This document shows positions 34,684-48,082 of a stretch of DNA of 64,000 nucleotides, piece by piece; positions within the stretch are counted from its first letter, which is position 1; each line of letters starts with the position of its first letter. Source of the stretch: Salminus brasiliensis (lineage: Eukaryota > Chordata > Actinopteri > Characiformes > Bryconidae); NCBI RefSeq assembly GCF_030463535.1, contig NC_132878.1, forward strand, positions 26,174,425-26,238,424, in the 5' to 3' direction. Both the position numbers and the translations under genes were made by a program. Under the pieces are notes generated by a model that was given only the letters and a program-made list of their open reading frames with translations, made no database searches and was not told the DNA's origin.

Positions 34684-35136
34684 AGAGGACAGAACTGATT
34701 GGTGGACGGGGAACTAAATATCTTGCACTTTTGCAGAACACATGACCGTTTAACTATTAGCTAAATTCATCAGCAAGAAATACAGCATTAAGTGGCTTTT
34801 ACACACAGTGCTCCTCATGATCCAGGAGGGAGAGGAGCACACTTGGCTAAATCCCTCATGGTGGGACATATTATTAGGTACTTCTTATTTGACATTATTT
34901 TACGGACTGTTAAAGATTGATGGAAAATAACAGCCATTTTCAACAGTATTATTCTGTTATTTTAATGAAAGATGCATTTCTGTTGTAAATGGTCTGAATG
35001 TGAAAAGCATTATGGGACATTTTTTAGACAAGTCCTAATAAAGCCACTCTGCACAAGCAGCCTGCTTTAACCTCTTCATTACAGTTTGTACTTTAGACAC
35101 ATTTTACTGTGTTTTTATGAATTATTTAGCGTTGTA

Positions 35137-35682
35137 TTAACAGTGATATCATGTGTTTATAAAAGCAGCATTTTACTGTACATTTCTACAACAGTGTAAC
35201 AGGCAGGACTTGTTCATTTATTATGTATCAGTCAGGATCTGTGAAGGACCTGTTAGCATGTATTATGCATCAGCTAGGACCTGGGGAGAGTTCTCCTCCC
35301 GCGAGCTGTATTGGGCAGCGCCCACAGGTGTAGTCTGCGTCTATTGGGCATGACGTCAACACAGCATGGCGCCTATATCTATCCGGACTTGCGCAACAGC
35401 GTTTGTTTGGCGTGGTGAACGCAGGTAGTATGAGTTATTGCTCTACAGACGGTGGGTGGATCATGTTTTATAGGAAGTGTTCTGTCTGTTTGTTCAGTTG
35501 AGGTACTTAATAAATCTGAGTTCAGGTAACTGTGGTGCCGCATTAGTTAAAGTGGACTGGGTTCTATTGGTGGACCCATTTGGTATTAAGGTTACATTTA
35601 CAGTAACTTATTGGAAACCCTGCTACTTTTTTTTTTGTTGCTACAAATCACTGCCATGTTTAAACAGTGTAACAAGCAGTGC
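35137..35682 (+). promoter_or_regulatory. CpG-rich promoter-like / LTR-like block, unit 4
   Basis: Same block, with the CRE at 35351-35358. It is divergent to TRIM C (ATG at 34519) and shows no visible difference from unit 3. Confidence 0.5.
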
Positions 35683-35774
35683 AGTGATGCTGAGACTAAT
35701 GCTGTGTATGAACCATAACACACTCTGCTCTGACAAATCTAATTTGTGTATATATTTATTTATTTTAATTAGTT

Positions 35775-36481
35775 TAGTGGACAGTCACATGAGCACAGCT
35801 AGTCAAGTCTCCCTGTTCCATCTCCAGCACCATCACACTGAATGTGGGGGTGACCCAACACAGTGCCCCAGGGGGTTCTGAGTTCTCTGCTGAAAAACTC
35901 AAATCACTTCATGAAGTTCACCAATGATAAACCAGTGCTGGGTCTGATCAGCATACAGAGAGGAGGTGCAGAGACTGACAGACTAGTGTAAAGTCAGCAG
36001 CCCTTACCTGAAGGTAGACAAGACTAAAGAAATGGTTGTTGACTTTAGGAGAACGCTACACAACCACTCTCCGCTCAACATCGACAGTCCAACAAGACTG
36101 CAACAGCACTTTCCCCACAAGCAATCTGACTCCAGTGAAAGCATTGCACTACATACTACCTCACTACATCCCTGGACTCTGCACATTTATTGACCTATTT
36201 AAAAAAAAAATGGCTGCTCTAACCTGTGCTGCACTCTACTGGTTTGAACATGATATGCACATTTTATTGCACAACCCTACTCCCCACTACTCTCAGACTC
36301 TTATTTATTTGCACTCTCTAGTCTGCACTGTATGCCTTGTGTTGTGCTGTCTGTATTCGCTTGTTCTGTGTTGGACTTTTGTTTCTGTCTGCACTGTGTT
36401 GCGTTGCACCATGGTCCTGGAGGATTGTTTTGTTTCACTGTGTACTGTGAGTTAAAATGACCAAGCCTCTTGACTTGGTCA
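35775..36481 (+). mobile_element. Rex1-like non-LTR retrotransposon fragment, unit 4
   Basis: Duplicate of the unit 3 fragment (25118-25824), with the same RT motif and 3' hairpin. It was carried along by the segmental duplication rather than by independent insertion. Confidence 0.55.
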
Positions 36482-37422
36482 GTCATAGCTGATTAAAATT
36501 TGTATAAATATCTATGCTGACATCAGACACCTTAAACTGATAACTGACCTTTTTGTTTGACTTTATAATCTGATTGAAGCTACAAACACTGCAGGAATCT
36601 ACAGAACAGTCATCATGGTCTTGTTAGCACAACATGCCTTTAAAACTCCAACCAGAAGACCTCATAAAGAACTGAGGAGTGGATGTAGCTCTTTGGGAGG
36701 AGTCACATTATCTGCTGCTCCCAGAAAAAATCTCCCTCATGCTGGTTAAGGGTCAGCAGATGAGGATTGCACCTCCAGAAGCAAAAAGACCATAAAGCTA
36801 ATCCGTAATGAGATTAGTCTGACTTGTGTTTCCAGGTATAGCAGGATTGTGTGAACTGATTCAGATAGACAATATGGTCAGTGTGAACTTGCTGCTGGTC
36901 ATATCTCATATGGATTAGTAACCACTGAAAGAAGCACATCAGCATTATACAGAGATATGAAGTTTATAGTGGACAGTCACATGATCACAGCTAGTCCAGT
37001 CTCCCTGTTTCATCCTGTTTATCTCTCATACGTTTGTTACAATGTCCAGTCTTACATTTCTCTGGTGTTTAGATCAGCTCTTACATTTACATCACTACAC
37101 TTCTCAAGTGGGTGGGTGTGAGACTCCCTCATTGTTCTCGAATCTCACAACAAACCTCTGAAATCTCCAACTTTACTAAATATCTGAGACTTCAAACTTA
37201 TGCTGAAAGCATATTACTCAGCATGTTTGGATTCAGGGCCTTTATTCTGTCTTGATGTCCACTGTCTGCTGTGCAGCAAGAGGGACATCTTGTGCTGGTA
37301 TGATGGTGCTATATGCCAAAGGCTAGATTACTGTAATGCACTTTTGTCAGGTTGTTCCAGCAGGAACCTCAATAAACTTCAGCTGGTTCAAAATGCTGCA
37401 GCCAGGGTCCTTACTAAAACTA

Positions 37423-38297
37423 CAAACCGGATTCCAAAAAAGTTGGGATACTAAACAAATTGTGAATAAAAACTGAATACAATGATGTGGAGATGGCAAA
37501 TGTCAATATTATATTCGTAATAGAACATAGATGACAGATCAAAAGTTTAATCTGAGTAAATGGAACATTTTAAAGGAGAAATATGTTGATTCAAAATTTC
37601 ATGGCGTCAACAAATCCCAAAAAAGTTTGGACAAGTAGCAATAAGTGGCTGGAAAAAGGAAATTGAGCATATAACGAACAGCTGGAAGACCAATTAACAC
37701 TAATTAGGTCAATTGACAACATGATTGGGTATAAAAAGAGCTTCTCAGAGTGTCAGTGTCTCTCTGAAGCCGCGATGGTAAGAGGATCACCAATTCCACC
37801 ATTGTTGCGCAGAAAGATAGTGCAGCAATACCAGAATGGTGTTACCCAGCGTAAAATAGCAAAGACTTTTAAGTTATCATCATCAACCGTGCTTAACATC
37901 ATCAAAAGATTCAGAGAATCTGGAACAATCGCTGTGTATAAGGGTCAAGGCCGTAAAACTCTACTGGATGCTCATGATCTCCGGGCCCTTAAACGTCACT
38001 GCACCTCAAACAGGAATGCCACTGTCAAGGAAATAACAGAATGGGCTCAGGAATACTTCCAGAAATCATTGTCAGTGAACACAATCCACCGTGCCATCCG
38101 CCGTTGCCAGCTGAAACTCTACAGTGCAAAGAGGAAGCCATTTCTAAGCAAGCTCCACAAGCTCAGACGTTTGCACTGGTCCAGGGGTCTTTTAAAATGG
38201 AGTGTGGCAAAATGGAAGACTGTTCTGTGGTCAGATGAGGCACGATTTGAAGTTCTTTATGGAACACTGGGACGCCATGTCATCCAGGCCAGAGAGA
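37423..38297 (+). mobile_element. Tc1-like transposon, 3' half deleted, unit 4
   Basis: Same truncated element and same junction as at 26766-27640, so the deletion predates duplication of units 3-5. Confidence 0.88.
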
Positions 38298-38485
38298 ATC
38301 TTCTCCGAGTAAATGGCCACCCAGCCCGACCTGCTGGAAGATTGCCCGCTGAGGTCCCCTCTACCTGCGTCAAACCAGCTGCCACCTACTGGTCCAACCA
38401 GCAGGCCCCCCACCCACCACCACCCATAACTGCTACCTGTTTAATGACCATGTTAAAACCTAAAAAAAACCAAATGGACTCGTAA
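37721..38485 (+). pseudogene. Chimeric ORF: Tc1 transposase N-part fused to LINE 3'-UTR, unit 4
   Basis: Identical in translation to the 254-codon chimera of unit 3 (27064-27828), duplicated with the unit. Confidence 0.7.
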
Positions 38486-38818
38486 CTGTCTGCCACTATT
38501 AATATCACCATTATGAACTATCTGTTGTATCTGGTTTGGTCATTTTTATCATTAATGTTTAAATAGTTCTGACCAGAGGAGGCTGGGTCCCCCTTGTGAG
38601 ACTTGGTTCCTCCCAAGGTTTCTTCCTCCAGCTCTGAGGGAGTTTTTCCTTGCCACTGTCGCCATTGGCTTACTCACGGGGGTCTTTGATCCGTCATATC
38701 TTACGTTATTTTCTTCTTTCTTCTTTGTCTCTGTCTTTTATTAATCACTATTTATGTAAAGCTGCTTTGTGACGACAACAGTTGTAAAAAGCGCTTTACA
38801 AATAAATCTGACTTGACT

Positions 38819-40690
38819 ATATCACAGTGTGCTGGGGCAGAGGTTCTAGTGCAGGGCATTTTCTACACACTGCTTTTCTCTTAGAGGAACTGGGAAGCTG
38901 TGTGTAACCTGTAATGGTAGAAACTGGTTCCTTCTAATGAACTTTATTCCAAATCCTCATGGATTTGTACTTTCCTGAGAGTTGAACGAGTTTAATACTA
39001 TATAATCTAGTACTATCTAGTACATGTCACAGAGGGAGAAAACATGCCCTCGTTTTGGGGGGATTTCATGGAGTTGAGCGCTTTCACACGGTGTAATGGA
39101 GTTTGGGCGACCCCTAGTGGCAAGTGGTGAACTGCAGCTAGACTTAGCTTTGGTGCTTCTGAGCTGCGGTCCTTCAGCAGCAGACTGTGCTTCTAACGCT
39201 GGGGGCAGGAGCACAGCTCCGTGTTTTGTTGCTAAATTCAGATTAAAAACGTGTTTCAGTTAAAAATCCTCTACTCACTTAAACTATCATACAGATGAGC
39301 AAGTGTTGAGATGAAGACTGCACTGTTTTAGCTCGTAGTTCAGCTTTTATCAGCTTCGTCTTCGTTTCTCTGTCGTGAGTTTGGGTGAGGAGAACATGAG
39401 GCTCCATTTTCCTCTGTTTTCTCCAGTCCTGCTAGCGGTGGATGAACTAAGCCATGTTTTACTTTCATTAGAGATAATTGTATTTCTTTACCCAGCTTAA
39501 ACCTGATCTGCAGTCATCACACCACCTAGAAGACTTTGAACCTCTCCAGCCCTTTTTTCCATTTCCAGTCTGAAATTACACTCCCACATCTTGAGGCTTT
39601 CTGCTCCAGCCTTATATAAACTAGAGGCAATTTCACCAGTTACTGAAAAGCCTTCACTTTTGGAGTAGAAAACATGTAGAAATATTGAAATTGATCTGCA
39701 GTGGTCAAAATATGATAAAAACCACAAAAAGAATTTTCCTGAATTTCATTTTAAAATCTAGATTTTAGAGACTATAAACTGAAGCCTTCATGTCCCCCAA
39801 AACTTTCTGCTTTGGACTCTCGTGTCACCATGGGTCTACTTTCACCAGGCAACATTTGGAGCTGATCCCTCCTCCTGATTTGAAGTTCTTCTAGCTGGAG
39901 CTGACAGTGAACAGGCTGCTTCTCCAAGTGTCCTTTTAGAGTCTCTAAAGTCTCCAACCTCTCCATCATAAGAACAGCTCATTTTACTGCAGGAAAGGGA
40001 TCGTGTATTATCTGCACTTGATGGCAACATGTTATCCTGTATTTCTTCACCTTCTTTGACAAACTTACGTCATCCACCAGTTCTGATTGAATATTTTATT
40101 CTAGTGCCAAACCAAGAGCAATCACTAGTAGATAAGAGCAAAGAGGCAGGAGGGTCTAGTTTCACCTTTGCTTGTTTTATTTAGTCAGGTTTTCTTATTC
40201 TAGCTTTCACAGCTCTCACTGCTGTCCAACTCCAGCAAAGCCTCGGCTTCACTTTCCCGTTCCAACTCTGTCAAAATTTCTCCAACAGCATAAAATACTT
40301 TCTTCTATGATTTCTGAGTTTGTTTTGAAGCAATTTTTATTGATTATTGCTGCCAATAATTTCTTCCTTCCTGAGAAGCTGCTTCAGGAAACAATCCTTC
40401 AGAAGTAAAAAGGTTCTGGAGCTCAGATTTGAGAAGCTTCAGAGCTGCATGAATGAAATGCTGGATTTCTGATGGAAATCCATGATGTGAGCTGACAGAC
40501 TGTAGATGAGCTGGTGTGAAAGGACTCCTTCACATCCTCACCTAATGCTTCCTTTTCCATCAGCTGTGTTACTGACAACCCTCTGAACTCTTCATCTGCG
40601 GCTGTTTAAACACTCAAGCAGCAGAGAGGCTGAGAGAATGTGGGTTCAGCTCTGTGGAGAAGACGTGAAGAAGAGTCTTCATGTGAAGAG
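38819..40690 (-). other. Unidentified segment with exon-like minus-strand pieces, unit 4
   Basis: Duplicate of the unit 3 segment; open blocks at 39497-39727 and 39772-39969. Confidence 0.33.
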
Positions 40691-40770
40691 CTTCATCTTT
40701 TTCTCTCAGTTAATGAATGAAAGAGAATCGTAGGAGATTCTTTTCAGATCTACAAGATTTAACACACACA

Positions 40771-41907
40771 TCACTTCTTATCACATAACCTCACAGTGGA
40801 TCCACCACAAACCCAGAACCCAGCGTAGAGCGGCTGAGTGAATGTGGTGTGGAGTGTGTGTAGGAGGGTCATTGTGTCAGAGACGCTGTAGAAGGACAGA
40901 GTTCCTGCACTGTGATCCACATACACTCCTATTCTGGAGGATGGTGGAGCTGAGACCTTAGTCCGAATGCTGTTGTGGAGAAAAGAGAGAGAGGAGGAAC
41001 ACACCAGACTCCAGGACTGACTGTTGCATCCAAACACACACTCATTACCCCCTCCTTTCCTGCTGATCCCTTTATATGAGACTGATATGTACACACACCC
41101 CCCTCCGCTCCACTCAACCTCCCAGTAACAACGTCCACACACACTCTCCTTACACAACACCTGATACCAGCTGTTAAACCTCTCTGGATGATCAGAGTAT
41201 GGCTGGTCTTCTTCACTCCACATCACCACTCTGTTCTTCTCAGACAGTCTGAGGTGATTATTTACTGTGTTGGGATCCAGAGTCAGTCGACAGTGATCTA
41301 CAGAAAAGTAAAGAAAAGAAAAGTTAAATTATTTAAAGTAAAACACTGTTGCTGAGTGTGTGTGTGTGCTTGTGTGTGTGTGTTTAATTCAGTACATGTC
41401 TGTGTGTGTGTTTGTCTTTTAATGTGTGTGAATTTGTTTCATTTAGTGTCGTGTTTGTGTGTGGGTATGTATGTGTGTTACACATACACTGCAGAAAGTC
41501 TTCTCTGGTTTTTGGCTCTGAGGATAAAATCTGAACTGCTGCAGCTGTGGAGACACACAAACACAACAGTCCAACAGCATAAATAGAATAGAATAGAATA
41601 GAGTAGAGTAGAGTAGAATAGAATTAAAATGTTTCTGAAGATTAAAGATAAAGTTTAAAACGTAAAAACAATCTTTATTTCTAAGAAACTTAGAAGATCA
41701 GTCATTTCAGTCTTTCTCTCTCTCTCTAAAACCGGATTTATCTGTTGATAAATATAACAGTTTTGTAGAAATATGAGAGAAGTAATAACAGTAATAATAG
41801 AAGAACAGCAATAATACAATAATTCATGTAAAGCAAATAAATGATATTTTTAAGGAGTGCTCTTTTAAATGTATGTGAATTACACTGATCAGTTACCAGC
41901 ATCTTTC

Positions 41908-41953
<46 letters not shown>

Positions 41954-43441
41954 GGTCTGATGAAATATGACACTCTGTTACAGTGTGAATCTGTAAGGGT
42001 GGACCAATTCCAGCCACCAGAGGGCAGCGGTAGTCCGATAATCAGTCCTAACTCCCAGCACCTGGTGAGCTGAGTATATATACTCCTCAAGGAACAACCA
42101 GAGTGGCTGGTTCTTTGTGGAGCACATAGTGTTTACAACATACAGGCGGTTATTTGGTGTCGTTTCATACACTGTGTTCCTTCTGTCTTGTTTCTTTTGG
42201 AAAGTTAGGTCTCACCCTTTCCTACTTTCCAATTTCTGTTCAAAAGAAGGCAGTGAGGTTTCTCCATCCCCTTCTCCTAGTTTACTCATTTATCTTTAGG
42301 AAGAACTGGAGGTTCAAGGAACCTTCCTCCTTTCCCTCCTTATTTTTCTGCCATAGCTTTGTTTGGGAGTCCAAGCTATTTAGTTCGCCTCAGTTCAAAG
42401 AAGGCAGCCAGCCTCCCCTGGCATCGTTGTCTGGTTTTCCTGCTCAAACCCTCCCTTGTGCAGTGGTAAAGTAGTGGTAAAGTACCTGGTTTCTGATCCC
42501 GTGGACCTGGGTTCAATTCCCACTGAAAGTTGGGATATCATTAAGTTCTGATACCCATGCCTTTCTGTTCCACATCTTGACAGCTAAGTGTTTAGGTCAT
42601 ATTCTAACTACCACTGGTAGCTCTATCGGTAGGGCCCTGGACTAGTCCCGCTAGTGCTACCATTACAGAATCAGCTGCTGGACACAGGTGGTGGCTGCAG
42701 TGCGTGGTCAGTGTGTAGAGGAACAGTAAGAGGAACAGAGTTCAATTAGATAATTTCTATGGAGCTCAGAGGAAACTTGTCTCACTTGTCCTCTTTCTGT
42801 CCAAGTAAAGATTCCCATCCTTATGTCTGACAGCAGGACAGCTGCTCTTACCATGTGGAGGGATCTTCCTGAACTCCTCTCTGCAGAATTCCTGTAGTCG
42901 CTCTTTCAGCTCAGAGACAGATTTCCTCACTCCATCAAATGAGGGATGTTGATGGACAGTGATGCTGGCTGAGTCCTCAGATCCAGAAGAGACACAGAGA
43001 GACTGGAAACTCTACAGAGAGAAGAAACACAATGGAGGAAGATGAAGGTGGAGAAGAGAGATGAAGGAGATCAGAGCAAATGAGACTAAAGAGAAAGTTG
43101 GGATTACAGACAGCTTTATTTAGTGGAGCTTAATGAACTTCTGCTGAGAGGAGCTTTACAAGCTTGATGAGGAGCAGCTTCCTCTGTAGATCAGTGAGTG
43201 TTACCTGGAGGAAATGGAGGTGATCCTCTGTGTGTGAAAGCTGCTCCAGCTCAGTGTGTCTCCTCTTTAGATCAGCCATCTCCTGCTGCAGTTTCTCCAG
43301 GAGTTCTTCAGCTCCACTCAGTTCAGCCTTCTCCTGAGCTCTGATCAGCTCTGTTAGCTCAGAGCGCTTTTTCTCAATTGAGCGGATCAGCTCAGTAAAG
43401 ATCCTCTCACTGTCCTCCACTGCTGATTGTGCAGAGCGCTG

Positions 43442-43484
<43 letters not shown>

Positions 43485-45179
43485 GAATATTCTCTAGAAG
43501 GCTAATGTAGCAGTGGTGTAAAAGTACTCTGATTCTGATGAGATCTGAGTAACAGTAAGAGTGAAGGAAAGGAGCTGGAGGAAGAATCAATCAGAGTAAA
43601 GAGGAAATATTTGCTAAAGGGAAGAAAGGAAAAGTGAAAGCTGCAATGAATCAAATCACTTCTAATGAATGTGATCTTTAGCAGAGCTGTTTCAGTACTG
43701 TGACCTGATCTGGATCCTATTTTCATTTATTTGTGTAAAGATTCAATTTTCTAGTATTTTACTGAACCACAGTAGGTTGGACTCATGTTTGAGGTAAACA
43801 CTAAAACACAGAACAGTACTGAAGATCCTCACATTCTGATTATTAGATCTTTGTGTTGATTAAAAAATGTTGTAAATGATGTTGTAAAAAAGCATAGCAG
43901 GTAAATATTTCTGCTTTTTTACTTTAAAGCCGTTCTAACAACAACTGGAAGCTCCTATTCGATCAGTAACAGATCATTTGTTCAGGAAATGTAGTAAAAA
44001 TAAGGTAACCTTGTTTATGTGGAGTCTGACACTGTATTACACACTGTTATCTATAAACATGGAAAAGAAATGATCTGTGCGTTTGTCAGGTTTTATAGAT
44101 TAGAAATAGCTACATTAGCCTCAGTCCTTCACTGCAGAACTGAAAAGCAAACTTCAGACCCCGAACAGCTTTTGACTCTGTTTGGGAAAAGGAGAAAAAC
44201 TGTGTCTTTCTGTTCTCACCTTAAGAGTGTTCACTGTCTGTTCCAGCTCCTGCAGCTTCTTCTGCTTCTCCTGGATCCTCTGCTGGAGTTTCTCCTGCAT
44301 CTCTTTTAGCTGAGTCTATGAACAAACACATTTGATGATGTTTATGAATTTGTGTGAATTATGATCTAGATGGGTAGATGGCTGTTGGCTGGTTACACAT
44401 TCACTAACTGCTCTGATCAGTTTATTGAACTCTTCCGTACAAACAGCATTTGAACTCATTCCTTCAAAATCTATGTACTAAAATCAAGAACCAACTTTCT
44501 TTAACTCGATCAACTGATTAATGAAACTCCTTCTGGATGAGGAATCTAATTAGTCTGAGCTGATTCTGAATGATCTAACAGTTCTCACCTGTTTCCTGCT
44601 TCTTTCTGTTGTAGCTGAGACTGTATCGTGTCCCCTGTGATCCTCCATTGTGCATAAATAGCAGATAGAGCTCTGATCAGTACGACAGTAGATCTCGATC
44701 AGTCTGTCATGCTGAGAGCAGATCTTCTCTTGTAGCTGGGTGGACGCTTTGACCAGCTTGTGCTTCTTCCAAGTAGGAACTTCAGAGTGAGGTTTAAGAT
44801 GAGTTTCACAAAAGGAGGCCAGACACGTCAGACAGGACTTGATGGCTTTGAGTTTTCTCCCGGTGCAGAAATCACACTCCACATCTCCAGGTCCAGCGTA
44901 ACGGGGAGCAGGAGAAGCAGCTTGGAGTTGTGTCTTCTTCAGTTTCTCCACCACTTCAGCCAGCATGTTGTTCCTGCGTAGAACAGGCCTTGGAGTGAAC
45001 GTCTCTCTGCACTGGGGGCAGCTGTAGACCCCCTTCTGTTCATCCTGATCCCAGCAGCCATTAATACACACCATACAGAAACTGTGTCCACAGTGGATGG
45101 TCACTGGATCCTTCAGCAGATCCAGACAGACTGGACAGCTGAACTGCTCGTGATCTACTGAAATACTGGCCTCTGCCAT
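40771..45179 (-). CDS. TRIM E3 ubiquitin ligase, copy D
   Basis: Exons on minus: 44589-45179, 44220-44315, 43205-43438, 42852-43011, 41488-41538, 40771-41297; 1659 nt, 552 aa, intact. Exons 1-5 match copy C. The SPRY has WSEEDQPYSDH and NSWYQVL in place of copy C's WSKVQSYSDH and NSWPQVL; the EED part resembles copy A. The remaining SPRY loops (SGGGCVYIS, GFWVCGGSTV) match C and E. The RING and both B-boxes are complete, so ligase activity is predicted to be kept while target recognition may differ. Confidence 0.88.
41976..42455 (+). repeat. LTR-like interspersed repeat in TRIM intron 4, unit 4
   Basis: Counterpart of 8586-9060, matching unit 3. Confidence 0.35.
42461..42645 (+). repeat. tRNA-like / SINE-like sequence in TRIM intron 4, unit 4
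   Basis: Counterpart of 9071-9260, B box kept. Confidence 0.42.
43444..43480. repeat. (AC)n microsatellite at the exon 3 acceptor, TRIM D
   Basis: 37-nt run at the exon 3 acceptor. Confidence 0.9.
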
Positions 45180-45220
45180 TTTCCTGCACTTCTAGACTGA
45201 GAGAGAGCAGCACTCTGAGA

Positions 45221-45234
45221 TCACTTTCGTTTTC
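45221..45234 (-). promoter_or_regulatory. ISRE/IRF-like element, TRIM D promoter
   Basis: Same motif, 42 bp upstream of the ATG of copy D. Confidence 0.7.
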
Positions 45235-45286
45235 TCTGAACTGAGCAGGAGGGACTTCCTGCTTTCCTGCTGCTCAGAGTGTCACA

Positions 45287-45302
45287 GAGAGGGGAGGAGA
45301 GA

Positions 45303-45340
<38 letters not shown>
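45287..45340. repeat. (AG)n microsatellite upstream of TRIM D
   Basis: Same as in copy C. Confidence 0.88.
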
Positions 45341-45343
<3 letters not shown>

Positions 45344-45796
45344 AGAGGACAGAACTGATTGGTGGACGGGGAACTAAATATCTTGCACTTTTGCAGAACA
45401 CATGACCGTTTAACTATTAGCTAAATTCATCAGCAAGAAATACAGCATTAAGTGGCTTTTACACACAGTGCTCCTCATGATCCAGGAGGGAGAGGAGCAC
45501 ACTTGGCTAAATCCCTCATGGTGGGACATATTATTAGGTACTTCTTATTTGACATTATTTTACGGACTGTTAAAGATTGATGGAAAATAACAGCCATTTT
45601 CAACAGTATTATTCTGTTATTTTAATGAAAGATGCATTTCTGTTGTAAATGGTCTGAATGTGAAAAGCATTATGGGACATTTTTTAGACAAGTCCTAATA
45701 AAGCCACTCTGCACAAGCAGCCTGCTTTAACCTCTTCATTACAGTTTGTACTTTAGACACATTTTACTGTGTTTTTATGAATTATTTAGCGTTGTA

Positions 45797-46342
45797 TTAA
45801 CAGTGATATCATGTGTTTATAAAAGCAGCATTTTACTGTACATTTCTACAACAGTGTAACAGGCAGGACTTGTTCATTTATTATGTATCAGTCAGGATCT
45901 GTGAAGGACCTGTTAGCATGTATTATGCATCAGCTAGGACCTGGGGAGAGTTCTCCTCCCGCGAGCTGTATTGGGCAGCGCCCACAGGTGTAGTCTGCGT
46001 CTATTGGGCATGACGTCAACACAGCATGGCGCCTATATCTATCCGGACTTGCGCAACAGCGTTTGTTTGGCGTGGTGAACGCAGGTAGTATGAGTTATTG
46101 CTCTACAGACGGTGGGTGGATCATGTTTTATAGGAAGTGTTCTGTCTGTTTGTTCAGTTGAGGTACTTAATAAATCTGAGTTCAGGTAACTGTGGTGCCG
46201 CATTAGTTAAAGTGGACTGGGTTCTATTGGTGGACCCATTTGGTATTAAGGTTACATTTACAGTAACTTATTGGAAACCCTGCTACTTTTTTTTTTGTTG
46301 CTACAAATCACTGCCATGTTTAAACAGTGTAACAAGCAGTGC
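45797..46342 (+). promoter_or_regulatory. CpG-rich promoter-like / LTR-like block, unit 5
   Basis: Same block, with the CRE at 46011-46018, divergent to TRIM D (ATG at 45179). TRIM E has no such block upstream: the single-copy rpl36a region begins instead. Confidence 0.5.
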
Positions 46343-46434
46343 AGTGATGCTGAGACTAATGCTGTGTATGAACCATAACACACTCTGCTCTGACAAATCT
46401 AATTTGTGTATATATTTATTTATTTTAATTAGTT

Positions 46435-47141
46435 TAGTGGACAGTCACATGAGCACAGCTAGTCAAGTCTCCCTGTTCCATCTCCAGCACCATCACACTG
46501 AATGTGGGGGTGACCCAACACAGTGCCCCAGGGGGTTCTGAGTTCTCTGCTGAAAAACTCAAATCACTTCATGAAGTTCACCAATGATAAACCAGTGCTG
46601 GGTCTGATCAGCATACAGAGAGGAGGTGCAGAGACTGACAGACTAGTGTAAAGTCAGCAGCCCTTACCTGAAGGTAGACAAGACTAAAGAAATGGTTGTT
46701 GACTTTAGGAGAACGCTACACAACCACTCTCCGCTCAACATCGACAGTCCAACAAGACTGCAACAGCACTTTCCCCACAAGCAATCTGACTCCAGTGAAA
46801 GCATTGCACTACATACTACCTCACTACATCCCTGGACTCTGCACATTTATTGACCTATTTAAAAAAAAAATGGCTGCTCTAACCTGTGCTGCACTCTACT
46901 GGTTTGAACATGATATGCACATTTTATTGCACAACCCTACTCCCCACTACTCTCAGACTCTTATTTATTTGCACTCTCTAGTCTGCACTGTATGCCTTGT
47001 GTTGTGCTGTCTGTATTCGCTTGTTCTGTGTTGGACTTTTGTTTCTGTCTGCACTGTGTTGCGTTGCACCATGGTCCTGGAGGATTGTTTTGTTTCACTG
47101 TGTACTGTGAGTTAAAATGACCAAGCCTCTTGACTTGGTCA
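46435..47141 (+). mobile_element. Rex1-like non-LTR retrotransposon fragment, unit 5
   Basis: Duplicate of the unit 3 and 4 fragments, with the same RT motif and 3' hairpin. Confidence 0.55.
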
Positions 47142-48082
47142 GTCATAGCTGATTAAAATTTGTATAAATATCTATGCTGACATCAGACACCTTAAACTGA
47201 TAACTGACCTTTTTGTTTGACTTTATAATCTGATTGAAGCTACAAACACTGCAGGAATCTACAGAACAGTCATCATGGTCTTGTTAGCACAACATGCCTT
47301 TAAAACTCCAACCAGAAGACCTCATAAAGAACTGAGGAGTGGATGTAGCTCTTTGGGAGGAGTCACATTATCTGCTGCTCCCAGAAAAAATCTCCCTCAT
47401 GCTGGTTAAGGGTCAGCAGATGAGGATTGCACCTCCAGAAGCAAAAAGACCATAAAGCTAATCCGTAATGAGATTAGTCTGACTTGTGTTTCCAGGTATA
47501 GCAGGATTGTGTGAACTGATTCAGATAGACAATATGGTCAGTGTGAACTTGCTGCTGGTCATATCTCATATGGATTAGTAACCACTGAAAGAAGCACATC
47601 AGCATTATACAGAGATATGAAGTTTATAGTGGACAGTCACATGATCACAGCTAGTCCAGTCTCCCTGTTTCATCCTGTTTATCTCTCATACGTTTGTTAC
47701 AATGTCCAGTCTTACATTTCTCTGGTGTTTAGATCAGCTCTTACATTTACATCACTACACTTCTCAAGTGGGTGGGTGTGAGACTCCCTCATTGTTCTCG
47801 AATCTCACAACAAACCTCTGAAATCTCCAACTTTACTAAATATCTGAGACTTCAAACTTATGCTGAAAGCATATTACTCAGCATGTTTGGATTCAGGGCC
47901 TTTATTCTGTCTTGATGTCCACTGTCTGCTGTGCAGCAAGAGGGACATCTTGTGCTGGTATGATGGTGCTATATGCCAAAGGCTAGATTACTGTAATGCA
48001 CTTTTGTCAGGTTGTTCCAGCAGGAACCTCAATAAACTTCAGCTGGTTCAAAATGCTGCAGCCAGGGTCCTTACTAAAACTA

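Larger units (their letters stand above)
24115..34771. repeat. Tandem segmental repeat, unit 3 (TRIM copy C)
   Basis: Third copy, 10.66 kb. It is shorter than units 1 and 2 mainly because about 1.2 kb spanning the 3' half of Tc1 and part of the LINE is missing (junction near 27640). By line-by-line reading it is nearly identical to unit 4. The clear exceptions are substitutions and a 3-bp length difference in the SPRY exon near 30500-30560. The stretch 25825-26529 holds no recognisable gene. Confidence 0.93.
37187..38818 (+). mobile_element. L2-like LINE remnant with internal deletion, unit 4
   Basis: Copy of the unit 3 arrangement (26530-28161), with the Tc1-LINE deletion junction near 38297. 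Confidence 0.72.
34772..45431. repeat. Tandem segmental repeat, unit 4 (TRIM copy D)
   Basis: Fourth copy, 10.66 kb, nearly identical to units 3 and 5, including the Tc1-LINE deletion junction (near 38297), the intron microsatellites and the exon sequences. It differs from unit 3 in a short patch of the SPRY exon (about 41160-41220). The stretch 36482-37186 holds no recognisable gene. Confidence 0.93.
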
